Shown: positions 39,593 through 48,346 of the stretch, in pieces
Layout of the letters: each line of letters starts with the position of its first letter
Numbering within the stretch: the first letter of the stretch is position 1
Source: Wenzhouxiangellaceae bacterium
Lineage (GTDB): Bacteria > Pseudomonadota > Gammaproteobacteria > Xanthomonadales > Wenzhouxiangellaceae
DNA length: 59,402 nt
Reading direction: 5' to 3'
Assembly (NCBI GenBank): GCA_007695005.1
Contig: REEQ01000095.1
Coordinates: forward strand, 1 to 59,402
Notes under the pieces: generated by a model
Told to the model about the DNA's origin: nothing
The model's database searches: none
The model's input: the letters and a program-made list of their open reading frames with translations, nothing else
Program-made: the position numbers and the translations under genes

Positions 39593-40189
39593 TCAGTTGC
39601 CGGCCGGTTCGGGCAGCTGGAACAGGGTGACTACGCGTTCAACACCGCGCACCGTGCGTGTATGGGCGATGACGATCTCGGCCTCTTCAGGCGTCAGCTC
39701 GCCCATCAGGTAGACAATGCCGCGGGCCGTCGTGACCTTGACCCGGGTCGGGTCGAATCCGGGCAGGTCCCGAATCCGGGTCAGACTGCCATTGACCCGG
39801 GTAGACAGCCAGCGGTCGGCATTGGCACGACCCGGTCCAGTGCGCGGCAGCGGGCTCAGTTCGTTGAACAGCCGGTCGACGCCGGGCACTTCTGAAGCCA
39901 CCTGGCCGGCCAGCTCAATGCGTCGATTATCGACTACCTCACCAGCCAGCAGCACCCAGCCATTGAAGGCGTCGACCTTGATTCTGACATCGTCGCCAAA
40001 CTCATCTCGCCGGAACAGGGCATCGCGCACACGCACCTTGAGGATGTTGTCGTCAATCACCGTACCGACGCTGCGGCGGTCGTGAACCGCAAGGCTGGTC
40101 GCGGCGACACCACCGACGATCAGGGCCGCGCAGGCCGTAAGCTGGCTGAGGATCAGGGTCGCAAGTAGCACGCGAAGCAGGGCTTTCAT
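39593..40189 (-). CDS. dolP: BON-domain outer-membrane lipoprotein DolP (YraP-like)
   Basis: The 198-residue protein starts MKALLRVLLATLILSQLTAC, ending in a lipobox cysteine, and has two BON domains (about residues 40-110 and 120-190) with VRVRDALFR and GIVYLMGELTPEEA. In E. coli DolP associates with anionic phospholipids and supports envelope integrity and BAM function. An ATG four codons upstream (40201) is an alternative start. It sits in the same order as in E. coli, after lpoA and yraN, but diaA is missing between them. Confidence 0.9.
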   Translation of the reverse strand: MKALLRVLLATLILSQLTACAALIVGGVAATSLAVHDRRSVGTVIDDNILKVRVRDALFRRDEFGDDVRIKVDAFNGWVLLAGEVVDNRRIELAGQVASEVPGVDRLFNELSPLPRTGPGRANADRWLSTRVNGSLTRIRDLPGFDPTRVKVTTARGIVYLMGELTPEEAEIVIAHTRTVRGVERVVTLFQLPEPAGN

Positions 40190-40234
40190 GTCAGTCACCA
40201 TTGGGCCTGGGGCGGGATGGAGTAATCGGGGCAC

Positions 40235-40618
40235 TCAAGAATCAAGCTCGAAGGCATTAGGCACCCAGATCAGCCGATCGTTCGCCGGTGCCAGAGCGAC
40301 CACATCGAAGCGGCACGGATGCTCCTGCCACTCCGGATTGGCCATCAGGAAATGTCGGGCCGCTGTCACCAGGCGTTGTTGCTTGTGCTCATCAATGCTT
40401 TCAAGGGCGCTGACCCTGGCGCCTTGCCCGCGCAGCCGAACCTCGACGAACACCAGGACCTCATCTGCATCGACAGGATTCGGGTCGGTCATGACCAGGT
40501 CGATTTCGCCCCCACGGCATCGATAATTGCGCTGGAGCATGCGCAGGTTCCTGCCGAGCAGAAAGGACTCGGCTTCGCGCTCGCCAATACTCCCCAGGCT
40601 CTGACGCGCGCTGCTCAC
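40235..40618 (-). CDS. yraN: UPF0102 family endonuclease-like protein YraN
   Basis: The 127-residue protein has the restriction-endonuclease-like core of UPF0102: GEREAESFLL, NYRCRGGEIDLVM and VFVEVRLRG. This gives the E...E-x-D...ExK-like acidic set, although the usual ExK lysine is arginine here (EVR). Its biochemical role is not established. It overlaps the lpoA stop by four bases (ATGA). Confidence 0.92.
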   Translation of the reverse strand: MSSARQSLGSIGEREAESFLLGRNLRMLQRNYRCRGGEIDLVMTDPNPVDADEVLVFVEVRLRGQGARVSALESIDEHKQQRLVTAARHFLMANPEWQEHPCRFDVVALAPANDRLIWVPNAFELDS

Positions 40619-42456
40619 TGCTCTTTTCTGGCCTGTCCGCCGACCAGTCGGACCATCGGCTGGTCGCGATCGATGAGCTGGTTTTCGGTCAGTCGCAGGC
40701 GCCCGGTCAGCCCGGCCAGGTAAAGCGCCGGGTCAGCGCGCATCAGGTCCAGCCACGGGGTCAATGCCATGGCGTCCGCGCCCAAAGCATGCAACCTGGC
40801 CAGGTTGGGGTTGTCCAGGTGCGGGAACAGTCGGGCCGCCTGCAGCCGCTGCTGGCCCTGCGCGCTTGCGTCAATGAACCAGGGTGGCAACGGCAGGACC
40901 ACGCCTTCAATATCCTCATCGCGGCGCGCGTCGGGCGCACCGGCGATGATCTGGGAAGTGGACAGTACCGGGATGTCGCCGGCGCCAAAGAAGCGCAACT
41001 GGGGTCTGATCTGGCGTCCGTCTTCCGGCCGGGCGGCAAGGAAGATGACATCGACATCGGTACGTCGTTGCGCCTCGGATTCAAGCGGCTGGTTGAGCAG
41101 GCGCGCCAGGCGGGCGATGCGCTGCTCGGATCGGTCCAGTTCGAGGATGACCTCCAGCAGGGCGCTGTGATCAACCTGGCGGGTGGAATACTCGGCCGTT
41201 GCCAGCACCTCGCCGCCGCCCAGCTCGAACCAGTGGCCGAAGGCGGTGGCCACCCGCCGGCCCCAGTCGCTGTTCTGATGCAGTACCAGTGCGCGCTGGT
41301 GACCGGCTACCAGCGCGTGCGCTGCGGCCAGTTCGGCGTCGTCTTCCGGCAACAGGCCGAAGGCGTGCAGCGAGCTGCCCGGTGCCAGCGTTTGATCGCC
41401 ATCGGGATGGTTGAGCAACAGGATCGGCAGGCCCGGATCGGGCAGTCGGGCCAGACTGTCGACCTGGTGCCGTTCCAGCGGACCGATCAGGAAGTCCGCG
41501 CCAGCTTCCCGCAGATCGAACCAGGCTGCAATCACCTCATCTTCGCCGTCACCGATGTAACGAAACAGCAACTCCGGCCGGCGGTTCGGCGGCATGTCCA
41601 TCCAGGCCGAGATCAGGCCCTCGCGGACGGCCGCGCCGGCTCGGGCCATGCCCTCCCGGCCCGGCAGAATGACGCCGATCCGCGCTGGAGCGCGCCGGGT
41701 CTGACGCCACAGTGCCAGCCACTCATCGGCATCGGCGGCCAGATAGCCAACGTTCGGGTGCCTGGTTTCCCAGTCGGCCAGCGCCAGGCGCAGGCCTTCG
41801 CTGTCGAGCAGCCGGCCCCGCGCCGTCACGGCCAAATCCAGCCAGGGCGCGAGCTCGGGTCGATGGCCATGATCGCGTGTTAGTTGCTTGAGATTGGACA
41901 GCGGATATTCGATCAGCAAGGCCAGGGCCAATTCCGGCGCAAACTGAGCATCGAAGATTGCGCCTTCCAGCGCTGCCAGTGCCTGCCGGGCCGGGTTTTC
42001 GCGCCGCTCGGCCAGGCGCGCCTCAAGCTCGGCGTGGCGCCGGGCCAGGTCACCGCTGAGACTGTCGGCCAACTCCGCCAGGCGCCAGGCGGCGGCGGCA
42101 AGATTGCCCTCGACCAGGTCCAGCTCGGCCTGAAACAAGTCGAGACGCTGGCGCTGCGACCGACTCGGAGAGAGATTGTCCACTGCCTCGACCTGGGCCC
42201 GGGCCGCATCGATGTCGCCCTGGGCCAGCAGCAGCGCGATCGCCTCCAGACGATAGCTGATTGCCTGGTCGGGTTGCTCCCGCGCCAGCGCTAGCCAGCC
42301 GGCAGCGGCCTGGTCAAGCTGCCCGCGTTCGGCGAGTTCACGCAGCGCGGCGACATCGGCATCGGGCTGCGGGTCTGGCCGAACCGTGGGGGTTGAGGGG
42401 GCGCAGGCGGTCAGGGCAAGTGACGCCAACAGCATCAAAAACAGCAGCTTGTTCAT
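40615..42456 (-). CDS. lpoA: Penicillin-binding protein activator LpoA
   Basis: The 613-residue protein begins with a lipoprotein signal (MNKLLFLMLLASLALTAC, lipobox LTAC). An N-terminal helical TPR-like domain rich in alanine/leucine follows (to about residue 250), then a periplasmic-binding-protein-like domain starting near RIGVILPGREGMARAGAAV. LpoA is an outer-membrane lipoprotein that stimulates PBP1A. It is divergent from rsmI with 52 bases between them, the same arrangement as yraL/yraM in E. coli. Confidence 0.92.
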   Translation of the reverse strand: MNKLLFLMLLASLALTACAPSTPTVRPDPQPDADVAALRELAERGQLDQAAAGWLALAREQPDQAISYRLEAIALLLAQGDIDAARAQVEAVDNLSPSRSQRQRLDLFQAELDLVEGNLAAAAWRLAELADSLSGDLARRHAELEARLAERRENPARQALAALEGAIFDAQFAPELALALLIEYPLSNLKQLTRDHGHRPELAPWLDLAVTARGRLLDSEGLRLALADWETRHPNVGYLAADADEWLALWRQTRRAPARIGVILPGREGMARAGAAVREGLISAWMDMPPNRRPELLFRYIGDGEDEVIAAWFDLREAGADFLIGPLERHQVDSLARLPDPGLPILLLNHPDGDQTLAPGSSLHAFGLLPEDDAELAAAHALVAGHQRALVLHQNSDWGRRVATAFGHWFELGGGEVLATAEYSTRQVDHSALLEVILELDRSEQRIARLARLLNQPLESEAQRRTDVDVIFLAARPEDGRQIRPQLRFFGAGDIPVLSTSQIIAGAPDARRDEDIEGVVLPLPPWFIDASAQGQQRLQAARLFPHLDNPNLARLHALGADAMALTPWLDLMRADPALYLAGLTGRLRLTENQLIDRDQPMVRLVGGQARKEQ

Positions 42457-42474
42457 GCTCGCGATGATAAACGA

Positions 42475-42502
42475 TTGGCATCAGTATGGGGTTGGATACA
42501 AT
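42475..42502 (+). promoter_or_regulatory. rsmI promoter
   Basis: TTGGCA (42475-42480) and TACAAT (42497-42502) have a 16-base spacer and five of six matches each. The predicted start of transcription coincides with the ATG of rsmI at 42509, so the mRNA would have little or no leader. Confidence 0.65.
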
Positions 42503-42508
42503 GCCGGG

Positions 42509-43414
42509 ATGAACCTTGAACCCCTTGCCCAGCCGCCCGTCGCCGTGCCGGGCACCCTCTACGTGCTTGCCACGCCGATCGGCAATCTGGAGGATTTGTC
42601 GGAGCGAGCCGCACGCATCCTCCGCGAGGTTGACCTGATCGCCGCCGAGGATACCCGGGTCACCGCGCGCCTGGCGGCTCGAGTCGGTGGCTTGCCGAGG
42701 ATGTTGAGCTTGAACGAACACAACGAAGAGCGGCGGGTTGCAGAGCTGATTCGTCTGCTCCGGGGGGGTGCCAGCCTCGCACTGGTCAGCGATGCCGGCA
42801 CGCCGCTGGTTTCTGACCCTGGGTATCGGCTGGTTCAGGCGGCCCACGACAATGAGGTGCCGGTCAGCCCTGTGCCTGGCCCTTGCGCGGCCATTGCTGC
42901 ACTGTCCGTGGCCGGGTTGCCCAGCGACCGCTTTCATTTCGAGGGCTTTCTGCCGCCGCGCCAGGCGGCTCGTCGCCGGCGATTGGGCGAATTGGCCGAG
43001 CGGGCAGATACCCTGATTTTTCATGTTCCGGCGCGCGATCTCCCTGAGGTGCTGGATGATCTGGCCGCCATGCTCGGCGAAAACCGCCTGGCGACATTGG
43101 GCAGAGAGCTGACCAAGCGACATGAAACGGTCCTGCGCCTGGCGCTGGGCGAACTGGCCAGGCGGGTGCGCGACGATCCCGATCAGCAGCGAGGAGAGGC
43201 GGTTCTGATTGTTGCCGGTAGCGCGCAGGCACGTCCGGCCATCGCTCTTGAGCGGCTGGCTGCCGAGTTGGGCTTGGCGTTGCCGCCATCGCGTGCGGCC
43301 GGCATCCTGGCACGACTGACGCACCTCGATCGGCGTCAGGCATTTGCCCTGATCGAAAGTGCCCGTTCCGGCGCAGCCGGTCATCGCAAGCCCGGTGACA
43401 TCGACGAAATCTGA
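42509..43414 (+). CDS. rsmI: 16S rRNA 2'-O-ribose C1402 methyltransferase
   Basis: The 301-residue protein has the tetrapyrrole-methylase fold: TLYVLATPIGNLEDLSERA, LIAAEDTRVTARL, LVSDAGTPLVSDPGYRLV and GPCAAIAALSVAGLPSDRF. It methylates C1402 of 16S rRNA. The open frame starts further upstream, but the ATG at 42509 follows the promoter and matches the family start. No Shine-Dalgarno sequence is present at a useful distance. Confidence 0.94.
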   Translation: MNLEPLAQPPVAVPGTLYVLATPIGNLEDLSERAARILREVDLIAAEDTRVTARLAARVGGLPRMLSLNEHNEERRVAELIRLLRGGASLALVSDAGTPLVSDPGYRLVQAAHDNEVPVSPVPGPCAAIAALSVAGLPSDRFHFEGFLPPRQAARRRRLGELAERADTLIFHVPARDLPEVLDDLAAMLGENRLATLGRELTKRHETVLRLALGELARRVRDDPDQQRGEAVLIVAGSAQARPAIALERLAAELGLALPPSRAAGILARLTHLDRRQAFALIESARSGAAGHRKPGDIDEI

Positions 43415-43439
43415 TCATCTACTCGCTACACTCTGCCTC

Positions 43440-44123
43440 ATGATTGTTATCTTCCTTGCACTGCTTGCAGCTGCCATATTTCTGCCCCAGTGGTGGGTCA
43501 GGCGTGTCTTGCTTCGCTACCAGACGCCAGCCGACCGCTACCAGGGCACTGGTAGCCAGCTGGCTCGGCACCTGCTTGATCGGCTCGGGCTGGAGAGCGT
43601 TGGCGTCGAGCGCACCGACCCTGGTGCCGACCACTATGATCCGGAAGCGCGCATGGTGCGTCTCTCGCCCGAGCATTACGAGCAGTCCTCGCTGGCTGCG
43701 ATCACCGTGGCTGCACATGAGGTTGGCCACGCCATCCAGCATGCAGACGGCTACAAGCCGCTGATGTGGCGCACCCGTCTGGTCAAGTCGCTGGCCAGAC
43801 TGCAGCGTCTGGGCGTCATTCTGATTGCGCTGATGCCGGTCGCCATTCTGGCCCTGCGACTGCCCAGGGCGGGCATCATCCTGCTGGTGCTCGGCCTGGC
43901 CACCCTGGCCTCGGGCATCGTCGTTCATCTGATGACGCTGCCGACCGAGCTGGATGCCAGTTTCCGGCGCGCGCTGCCCTTGCTGGAAAAGGGTGGTTAC
44001 CTCAAGCCCGGCGATCAACCGCACGCTCGCCGGATCTTGACCGCTGCTGCCTTCACTTATGTTGCCGCATCGTTGATGGGCCTGGTCAATTTCTGGTGGT
44101 GGCTGCGCATCCTGCGGCCCTGA
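43440..44123 (+). CDS. Neutral zinc metallopeptidase of the YugP type
   Basis: The 227-residue membrane protein has an N-terminal helix, the zinc motif in AAHEVGHAIQH (about residues 99-109) and three further hydrophobic segments (about 125-145, 146-170 and 205-222). This matches the putative neutral zinc metallopeptidase family (Zn_peptidase_2). The substrate is unknown. The start follows rsmI by 25 bases; a -10-like TACACT at 43427-43432 ends 7 bases before the ATG. Confidence 0.88.
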   Translation: MIVIFLALLAAAIFLPQWWVRRVLLRYQTPADRYQGTGSQLARHLLDRLGLESVGVERTDPGADHYDPEARMVRLSPEHYEQSSLAAITVAAHEVGHAIQHADGYKPLMWRTRLVKSLARLQRLGVILIALMPVAILALRLPRAGIILLVLGLATLASGIVVHLMTLPTELDASFRRALPLLEKGGYLKPGDQPHARRILTAAAFTYVAASLMGLVNFWWWLRILRP

Positions 44124-44150
44124 CGCGGCATGACCGGAGGATGGGCCGGG

Positions 44151-44156
44151 TATAAT
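44151..44156 (+). promoter_or_regulatory. -10 box of the globin gene
   Basis: A perfect TATAAT lies at 44151-44156, 29 bases before the ATG. ATGACC at 44130-44135 is the nearest -35-like sequence, with a short 15-base spacer. It lies in the 62-base gap after the metallopeptidase gene. Confidence 0.55.
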
Positions 44157-44185
44157 CGGCGCTTTGTTGTTCAGCAGGAGCTAAT

Positions 44186-44590
44186 ATGGCGGCGTCCAAT
44201 GAAGAAGTGCAAGGCAGCTACGGCCGCTGTCTGAAGCAGAAGGGCTTTATCAGCCGGTTCTATGAATTGCTGATGGAGAGAGATCCGCGCATTCCAAAAA
44301 TGTTCGAAGGCACCAATTGGACGGTGCAGAACAAGGCGCTACGGCGCGGCATCAGCATTGCCCTGACTTATGCCGGCGGATCGGCCATCGTCGAGCGTTC
44401 GATGAAGGAAATGGCGACCGTCCACAGCCGCAAGGGCAGGGCGCCGGTCGATCCAAAGTTCTACGTGCATTGGCGCGAAAGCCTGCTTCAGGCCGTTTCC
44501 GAGTTTGATCCGCGCTTCAACGGCGAGCTTCGGCAGGCTTGGGACGAGGCGCTGACGAAGACGACCGACTTGTTCACCGAAGCTTATTGA
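44186..44590 (+). CDS. Single-domain globin
   Basis: The 134-residue protein fits the bacterial globin fold. The segment MATVHSRKGRAPVDPKFYVH contains the probable proximal histidine (F8 position) and the following PxxFxxH pattern common in globins; glutamine in NWTVQNKALRR is a candidate for the distal E7 residue. A role in oxygen or NO handling is expected for the family but not shown. GGAG lies 9 bases before the ATG. It is convergent with the RNase P RNA gene. Confidence 0.75.
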   Translation: MAASNEEVQGSYGRCLKQKGFISRFYELLMERDPRIPKMFEGTNWTVQNKALRRGISIALTYAGGSAIVERSMKEMATVHSRKGRAPVDPKFYVHWRESLLQAVSEFDPRFNGELRQAWDEALTKTTDLFTEAY

Positions 44591-44610
44591 GAACCGCAGC
44601 GCCTGGGGGG

Positions 44611-44974
44611 AAGTGAGAGCCGGCCGATAAGCCGGGTTCTGTCGTGGACAGTCATTCGTCTGGGACGGCTGTCACCAGCCGCCTCTAGCAGCCTACCCGG
44701 ATGCGACGCGGGCCACGTCATGGCATCCCTATTTGGCCTTGCTTCAGGTGGGGTTTACCCTGCCGTGCCTGTTGCCAGGCGCGCGGTGCGCTCTTACCGC
44801 ACCTTTTCACCCTTGCCTGTGCCCTTGCGGGCCATCGGCGGTATGTTCTCTGTGGCACTGGCCGTAGATCGCCGCTCGCGCCGCGACCCCCCAGGCGTTA
44901 CCTGGCACCCTGCCCTTTGAAGCCCGGACTTTCCTCCATGCCTTTTCGGCACAGCGACTGTCTGGCCGGCTCTC
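44611..44974 (-). ncRNA. rnpB: RNase P RNA, type A
   Basis: The minus strand from 44974 starts GAGAGCCGGCCAGACAGUC and the 3' end reads GGCCGGCUCUC near 44615, giving an 11-bp P1 helix. The hallmark segments are present: the conserved 5' GAGGAAAGUCCGGGCU region, CAGGGUGCCAGGUAACGCC, the GGUAAGAGCGCACCG block and the 3' AACCCGGCUUAUCGGCC. Length is about 364 bases, normal for type A. It cleaves pre-tRNA 5' leaders with the RnpA protein. It lies 36 bases after psd on the same strand. Confidence 0.96.
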
Positions 44975-44980
44975 ACCGAC

Positions 44981-44986
44981 ATTATG
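44981..44986 (-). promoter_or_regulatory. Candidate -10 box of rnpB
   Basis: CATAAT on the minus strand (44986 to 44981) ends 6 bases before the mature 5' end of the RNase P RNA, exactly where a -10 box for unprocessed initiation would be. TTGAAA at 45013-45008 is the nearest -35, but the 21-base spacer is long. Confidence 0.5.
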
Positions 44987-45009
44987 ACCGATTAAGGTGG
45001 AATTCGGTT

Positions 45010-45858
45010 TCAATTAGTCAATGCCTGACCGAGCCTGACTCTTCGTCCTGGAGCAAGTGATTCGCGCCAGTTGGGGAAGTCACCGGGTGCCAGGACGATG
45101 ACTGTAGATCCCCAATGAAAGCGACCAATTTCGGCACCTCGGTCCAGGCTCAAGGGCTGATCGAAGTCCCTCCAGCGTGGCTGTCGCCCTGGTCGTCGAT
45201 CCAGCGGCCCGCCCCAGACCGTTTCTATGCCGGCGACCAGCATCGCGGCAACCATCACAACGGCAACCGGCCCGTGTTCGGTATCGAACAGGGCGACCAT
45301 GCGTTCATTGCGGGCGAAAAGATTGGGCACGGCGCGGGTAGTCGCTGCCGACACGCTGAACAGCCGCCCTGGAATGCGATGCTCGGCCAGTAGGCGCCCG
45401 GCCAGCGGCATGTGGACGCGGTGGTAGTCGTTCGGTGCCAGATAAATGGTGATATAGCGCCCGTTGAGGAAGCGTTGTGCCCATTCCGGGCTGCCGAGCA
45501 GCCGCTCAGCCGTGTAATCCAGGCCCTTGGCCTGGATGATGCGCCCGGCATCCAGGCGACCCAGCTGACTGATCGTGCCGTCACAGGGGCTGATCAGCCG
45601 ATGCTCGATGGTGGCCAGTGGGCGCGCGCCCGGTTTCAGCGCGCGGGTAAAAAAGTCGTTGAAGCACGCATACTGATCCGGCTCCGAGCGCTCGGCTTCG
45701 TCCAGGTTGACATGAAACAGGCTGGCAAAAGTGGCGATAAACAGGTTCTTGAACCAGCTGGTGCGGACGTTCGAGACACGCCACGCCAGGCCGGTGAGCA
45801 ACTTCTGCGGGAGCAGGTACTGGGGCCAGGTCAGCAGGCGCGCGGCAAGATTAGCCAT
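45010..45858 (-). CDS. psd: Phosphatidylserine decarboxylase proenzyme
   Basis: The 282-residue protein has CFNDFFTRALKPGARP, ISPCDGTISQLG, YHRVHMPLAGRL and the self-cleavage site GST near residue 251 (in RFHWGSTVIVLAPG). The residue before GST is Trp rather than the usual Leu of LGST; the pyruvoyl-forming serine is kept. It makes phosphatidylethanolamine at the inner membrane. It follows the SCO gene by 6 bases, so the two may be cotranscribed. Confidence 0.94.
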   Translation of the reverse strand: MANLAARLLTWPQYLLPQKLLTGLAWRVSNVRTSWFKNLFIATFASLFHVNLDEAERSEPDQYACFNDFFTRALKPGARPLATIEHRLISPCDGTISQLGRLDAGRIIQAKGLDYTAERLLGSPEWAQRFLNGRYITIYLAPNDYHRVHMPLAGRLLAEHRIPGRLFSVSAATTRAVPNLFARNERMVALFDTEHGPVAVVMVAAMLVAGIETVWGGPLDRRPGRQPRWRDFDQPLSLDRGAEIGRFHWGSTVIVLAPGDFPNWRESLAPGRRVRLGQALTN

Positions 45859-45864
45859 CGGGGC

Positions 45865-46512
45865 TCAGCGCAGGCGCGTTAGCTGGAACAGATCGGCAGT
45901 CACATCGTCTGGTACCAGCGGGTGAGCAAAGCGTCCGAACAGCCGGGCCTCGGGGTCAACGATCAGCACTGACGCTGAGTGATCGACATTGTAAAAGCCC
46001 GTCTGCTCATCAGGTGCTTCGCGAAAGTAAACCACGCCCAGCTGCCGGGTCAGCGCCTGCAGCTGCGCCTCATTGCCGGTGACGGCGAGAAAGTCGGCAT
46101 TGAACCAGTTAACGTAGTCTTCCAGCAGTTCGCCCTGATCGCGTTCCGGATCGACCGAGACAAAGATCACCTGCGGTTTTTCCTCGCGTCGCATCAGCCC
46201 CAGCTGGTCCATGCTGGTCGCCAGCATCGCCAGGGTGTCGGGACAGACGTCCGGGCAGTTGGTAAAGCCGAAGAACAGCAGGTTCCACTGCCCCTTGAGG
46301 TCGGCGCGGGAAAAGCGCTCGCCGGTTGCCGTTTCCAGTTCGAAGTCAGCGATGACCCGCGGTGTCGGAAACAGCTGGGCGGCGCGCCAGTCGGCGCTGC
46401 GCTGCATCACGCTGTTGGCAAAGATCAGCCCGGCAACGAGTGCCAGGATAGCGGTGATGGCGAGCAGGAAGACGCGTCCGTCCTGCCGGCGGATAGGGGA
46501 GTATCTGCACAT
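45865..46512 (-). CDS. SCO1/SenC family copper chaperone
   Basis: The 215-residue protein has one N-terminal membrane anchor and a thioredoxin-like domain with the copper-binding CPDVC in FTNCPDVCPDT and the distal histidine in NVDHSASVL. SCO proteins deliver copper to the CuA site of cytochrome oxidase or act as thiol reductases; no oxidase gene is in the window. A TATAAT at 46524-46519 (minus) ends 6 bases before the ATG at 46512, so the start is placed there. The frame can be extended upstream to 46572. Confidence 0.88.
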   Translation of the reverse strand: MCRYSPIRRQDGRVFLLAITAILALVAGLIFANSVMQRSADWRAAQLFPTPRVIADFELETATGERFSRADLKGQWNLLFFGFTNCPDVCPDTLAMLATSMDQLGLMRREEKPQVIFVSVDPERDQGELLEDYVNWFNADFLAVTGNEAQLQALTRQLGVVYFREAPDEQTGFYNVDHSASVLIVDPEARLFGRFAHPLVPDDVTADLFQLTRLR

Positions 46513-46599
46513 GGGCGTATTATATCCTGACCCGTTTCGCCGCCGCTTCATGCTGAAAGCCGGCAAAACCAATAACCGCGCCTGACCCGAGGATTCCGC

Positions 46600-47505
46600 T
46601 TGATCTCACTGGAGACTTTCATTCGCCAGGCGGCCAAACGCATGGACGCTGCCGGCCTGCATTTTGGTCATGGCACTGACAACGCCCTGGACGAAGCCTG
46701 CTGGCTGGCCTCGGCGGCGCTCGGCCTTGACCCTGATTTCGGTCCTGAGGCCTACGCCATGCTGCTGGATGAGGATCAGCTTTCGCGAGCCAGGGCAATG
46801 CTTGATGCGCGGATCAGCAGCCGCAAGCCGCTGGCCTACCTGCTTGGCGAGGCCTGGCTGGCCGGCCTCAGCTTCGAGGTCAATGAATCGGTGCTGGTGC
46901 CGCGCTCCCCCCTGGCCGAGCTGATCATCGACGGCTTTGAACCCTGGCTTTCCGACGAGCAGCTCAAGCGCGCAGCCGATATCGGCACTGGCTCGGGTTG
47001 CCTGGCCATTGCCCTGGCCGTGCACCGACAGGGTGTCGAGATCGATGCCCTGGATATCAGTCCCGAGGCCTTGGTCCTTGCCCGGCGCAACGCCGCGCGC
47101 CATGGGGTCAGTGAGCGGGTGCGCTGCCTGGAGTCCGATCTGCTGACGGCGGTCCCCGGCCAGCGTTACGACCTGATCCTGGCCAATCCCCCCTACGTAC
47201 CCGAAGATTCCATGCAGACCCTGCCGCCGGAATTCCTGCATGAGCCTCGGCTCGGCCTGGTCGCTGGTGCCGACGGGCTGGACCTGGTCCGTCGTTTGCT
47301 GATCGATGCGCCTGCACACCTCAGCGAGCATGGCATTCTGATTTGCGAGGTCGGCGAGGCGGCCGAGGCCCTGGAGGCGCTGATCGGCAAACACTGCGAA
47401 CTGGTCTGGATCGAATTCGCCCACGGCGGAGACGGCGTGTTCCTGCTCGACAGGCCCGCCTGTCAGGCCGCCGCCCGGCACCTGGCTCGCAAGTCCAGCC
47501 CTTGA
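46600..47505 (+). CDS. prmB: 50S ribosomal protein L3 N5-glutamine methyltransferase
   Basis: The 301-residue protein has the PrmB N-terminal mark HFGHGTDNALDEACWL, the SAM-binding IGTGSGCLAIALA and the catalytic NPPY in LANPPYVPED. Its FGHGTDN motif separates it from PrmC. It methylates the L3 glutamine, and the substrate gene rplC is at 564. The start is TTG at 46600, supported by GAGG at 46589-46592 and by the absence of an ATG nearby. It is divergent from the SCO gene. Confidence 0.93.
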   Translation: MISLETFIRQAAKRMDAAGLHFGHGTDNALDEACWLASAALGLDPDFGPEAYAMLLDEDQLSRARAMLDARISSRKPLAYLLGEAWLAGLSFEVNESVLVPRSPLAELIIDGFEPWLSDEQLKRAADIGTGSGCLAIALAVHRQGVEIDALDISPEALVLARRNAARHGVSERVRCLESDLLTAVPGQRYDLILANPPYVPEDSMQTLPPEFLHEPRLGLVAGADGLDLVRRLLIDAPAHLSEHGILICEVGEAAEALEALIGKHCELVWIEFAHGGDGVFLLDRPACQAAARHLARKSSP

Positions 47506-47599
47506 TCATTTCGCGTTTGCCGAACCGTTACAATACTGACCTTGGTGTTTGAACAACACATTTTCACAATCGCAATTGCTCTTTTTAAGGAATGGAAGC

Positions 47600-48346
47600 A
47601 TGAAAATCCTGGTCGCCCTCAAGCGAGTGGTGGATTACAACGTACGTGTGCGGGTCAAGTCAGACGGTAGCGGCGTCGAAACCGATGGCGTCAAGATGTC
47701 GATCAATCCCTTCGACGAAATCGCGCTGGAAGAGGCGCTGCGGATCAAGGAGCGTGGCCAGGCTGAAGAGGTCATCGTCTGCTCAATGGGCGGTGCGGAC
47801 GTGCAGCAGCAGCTGCGCACCGGCCTGGCGATGGGTGCTGATCGTGCCATTCATGTCGAGACTGCGGGTGCCGTCCAGCCGCTGACGGCCGCGCGCATCC
47901 TGCTGAAGCTGATTGAAAAGGAACAGCCCGGCATAGCTTTCCTCGGCAAGCAGGCTATCGACGATGACTGTAACCAGACCGGTCAGATGCTGGCCGCCCT
48001 GTGGGATCGCCCTCAGGCCACCTTCGCGTCCAAGGTCGATATCAGTGAAGGCAAGGCCACGGTCAAACGCGAGGTTGACGCCGGCCTGGAAACCATTGAA
48101 GTTGATCTGCCGGCCGTGCTCACCTCCGATCTGCGGCTGAACGAGCCACGCTTCGTCAAGCTGCCCGACATCATGAAAGCCAAGCGCAAGCCGCTGGACA
48201 CGATCGGCTTGAACGAGCTGGGCGTGGAAGCGGCTGCCGAACTGGAATCCATCAGCTTCGAGCCGCCACCCAAGCGTGGCGGCGGCAAAATGGTTGAAAG
48301 TGTAGGCCAGCTGGTCAGTGAACTGAAAAACAAGGGACTGCTGTGA
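47600..48346 (+). CDS. etfB: Electron transfer flavoprotein, beta subunit
   Basis: The 248-residue protein starts MKILVALKRVVDYNVRVRVK and contains the ETF-beta core SINPFDEIALEEALRIKE and GKQAIDDDCNQTGQMLA. It binds AMP and, with EtfA, passes electrons from acyl-CoA dehydrogenases to ETF-quinone oxidoreductase. A -10-like TACAAT lies at 47529-47534; AAGGA lies 9 bases before the ATG. The open frame extends upstream to 47549, but family length supports 47600. Confidence 0.95.
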   Translation: MKILVALKRVVDYNVRVRVKSDGSGVETDGVKMSINPFDEIALEEALRIKERGQAEEVIVCSMGGADVQQQLRTGLAMGADRAIHVETAGAVQPLTAARILLKLIEKEQPGIAFLGKQAIDDDCNQTGQMLAALWDRPQATFASKVDISEGKATVKREVDAGLETIEVDLPAVLTSDLRLNEPRFVKLPDIMKAKRKPLDTIGLNELGVEAAAELESISFEPPPKRGGGKMVESVGQLVSELKNKGLL

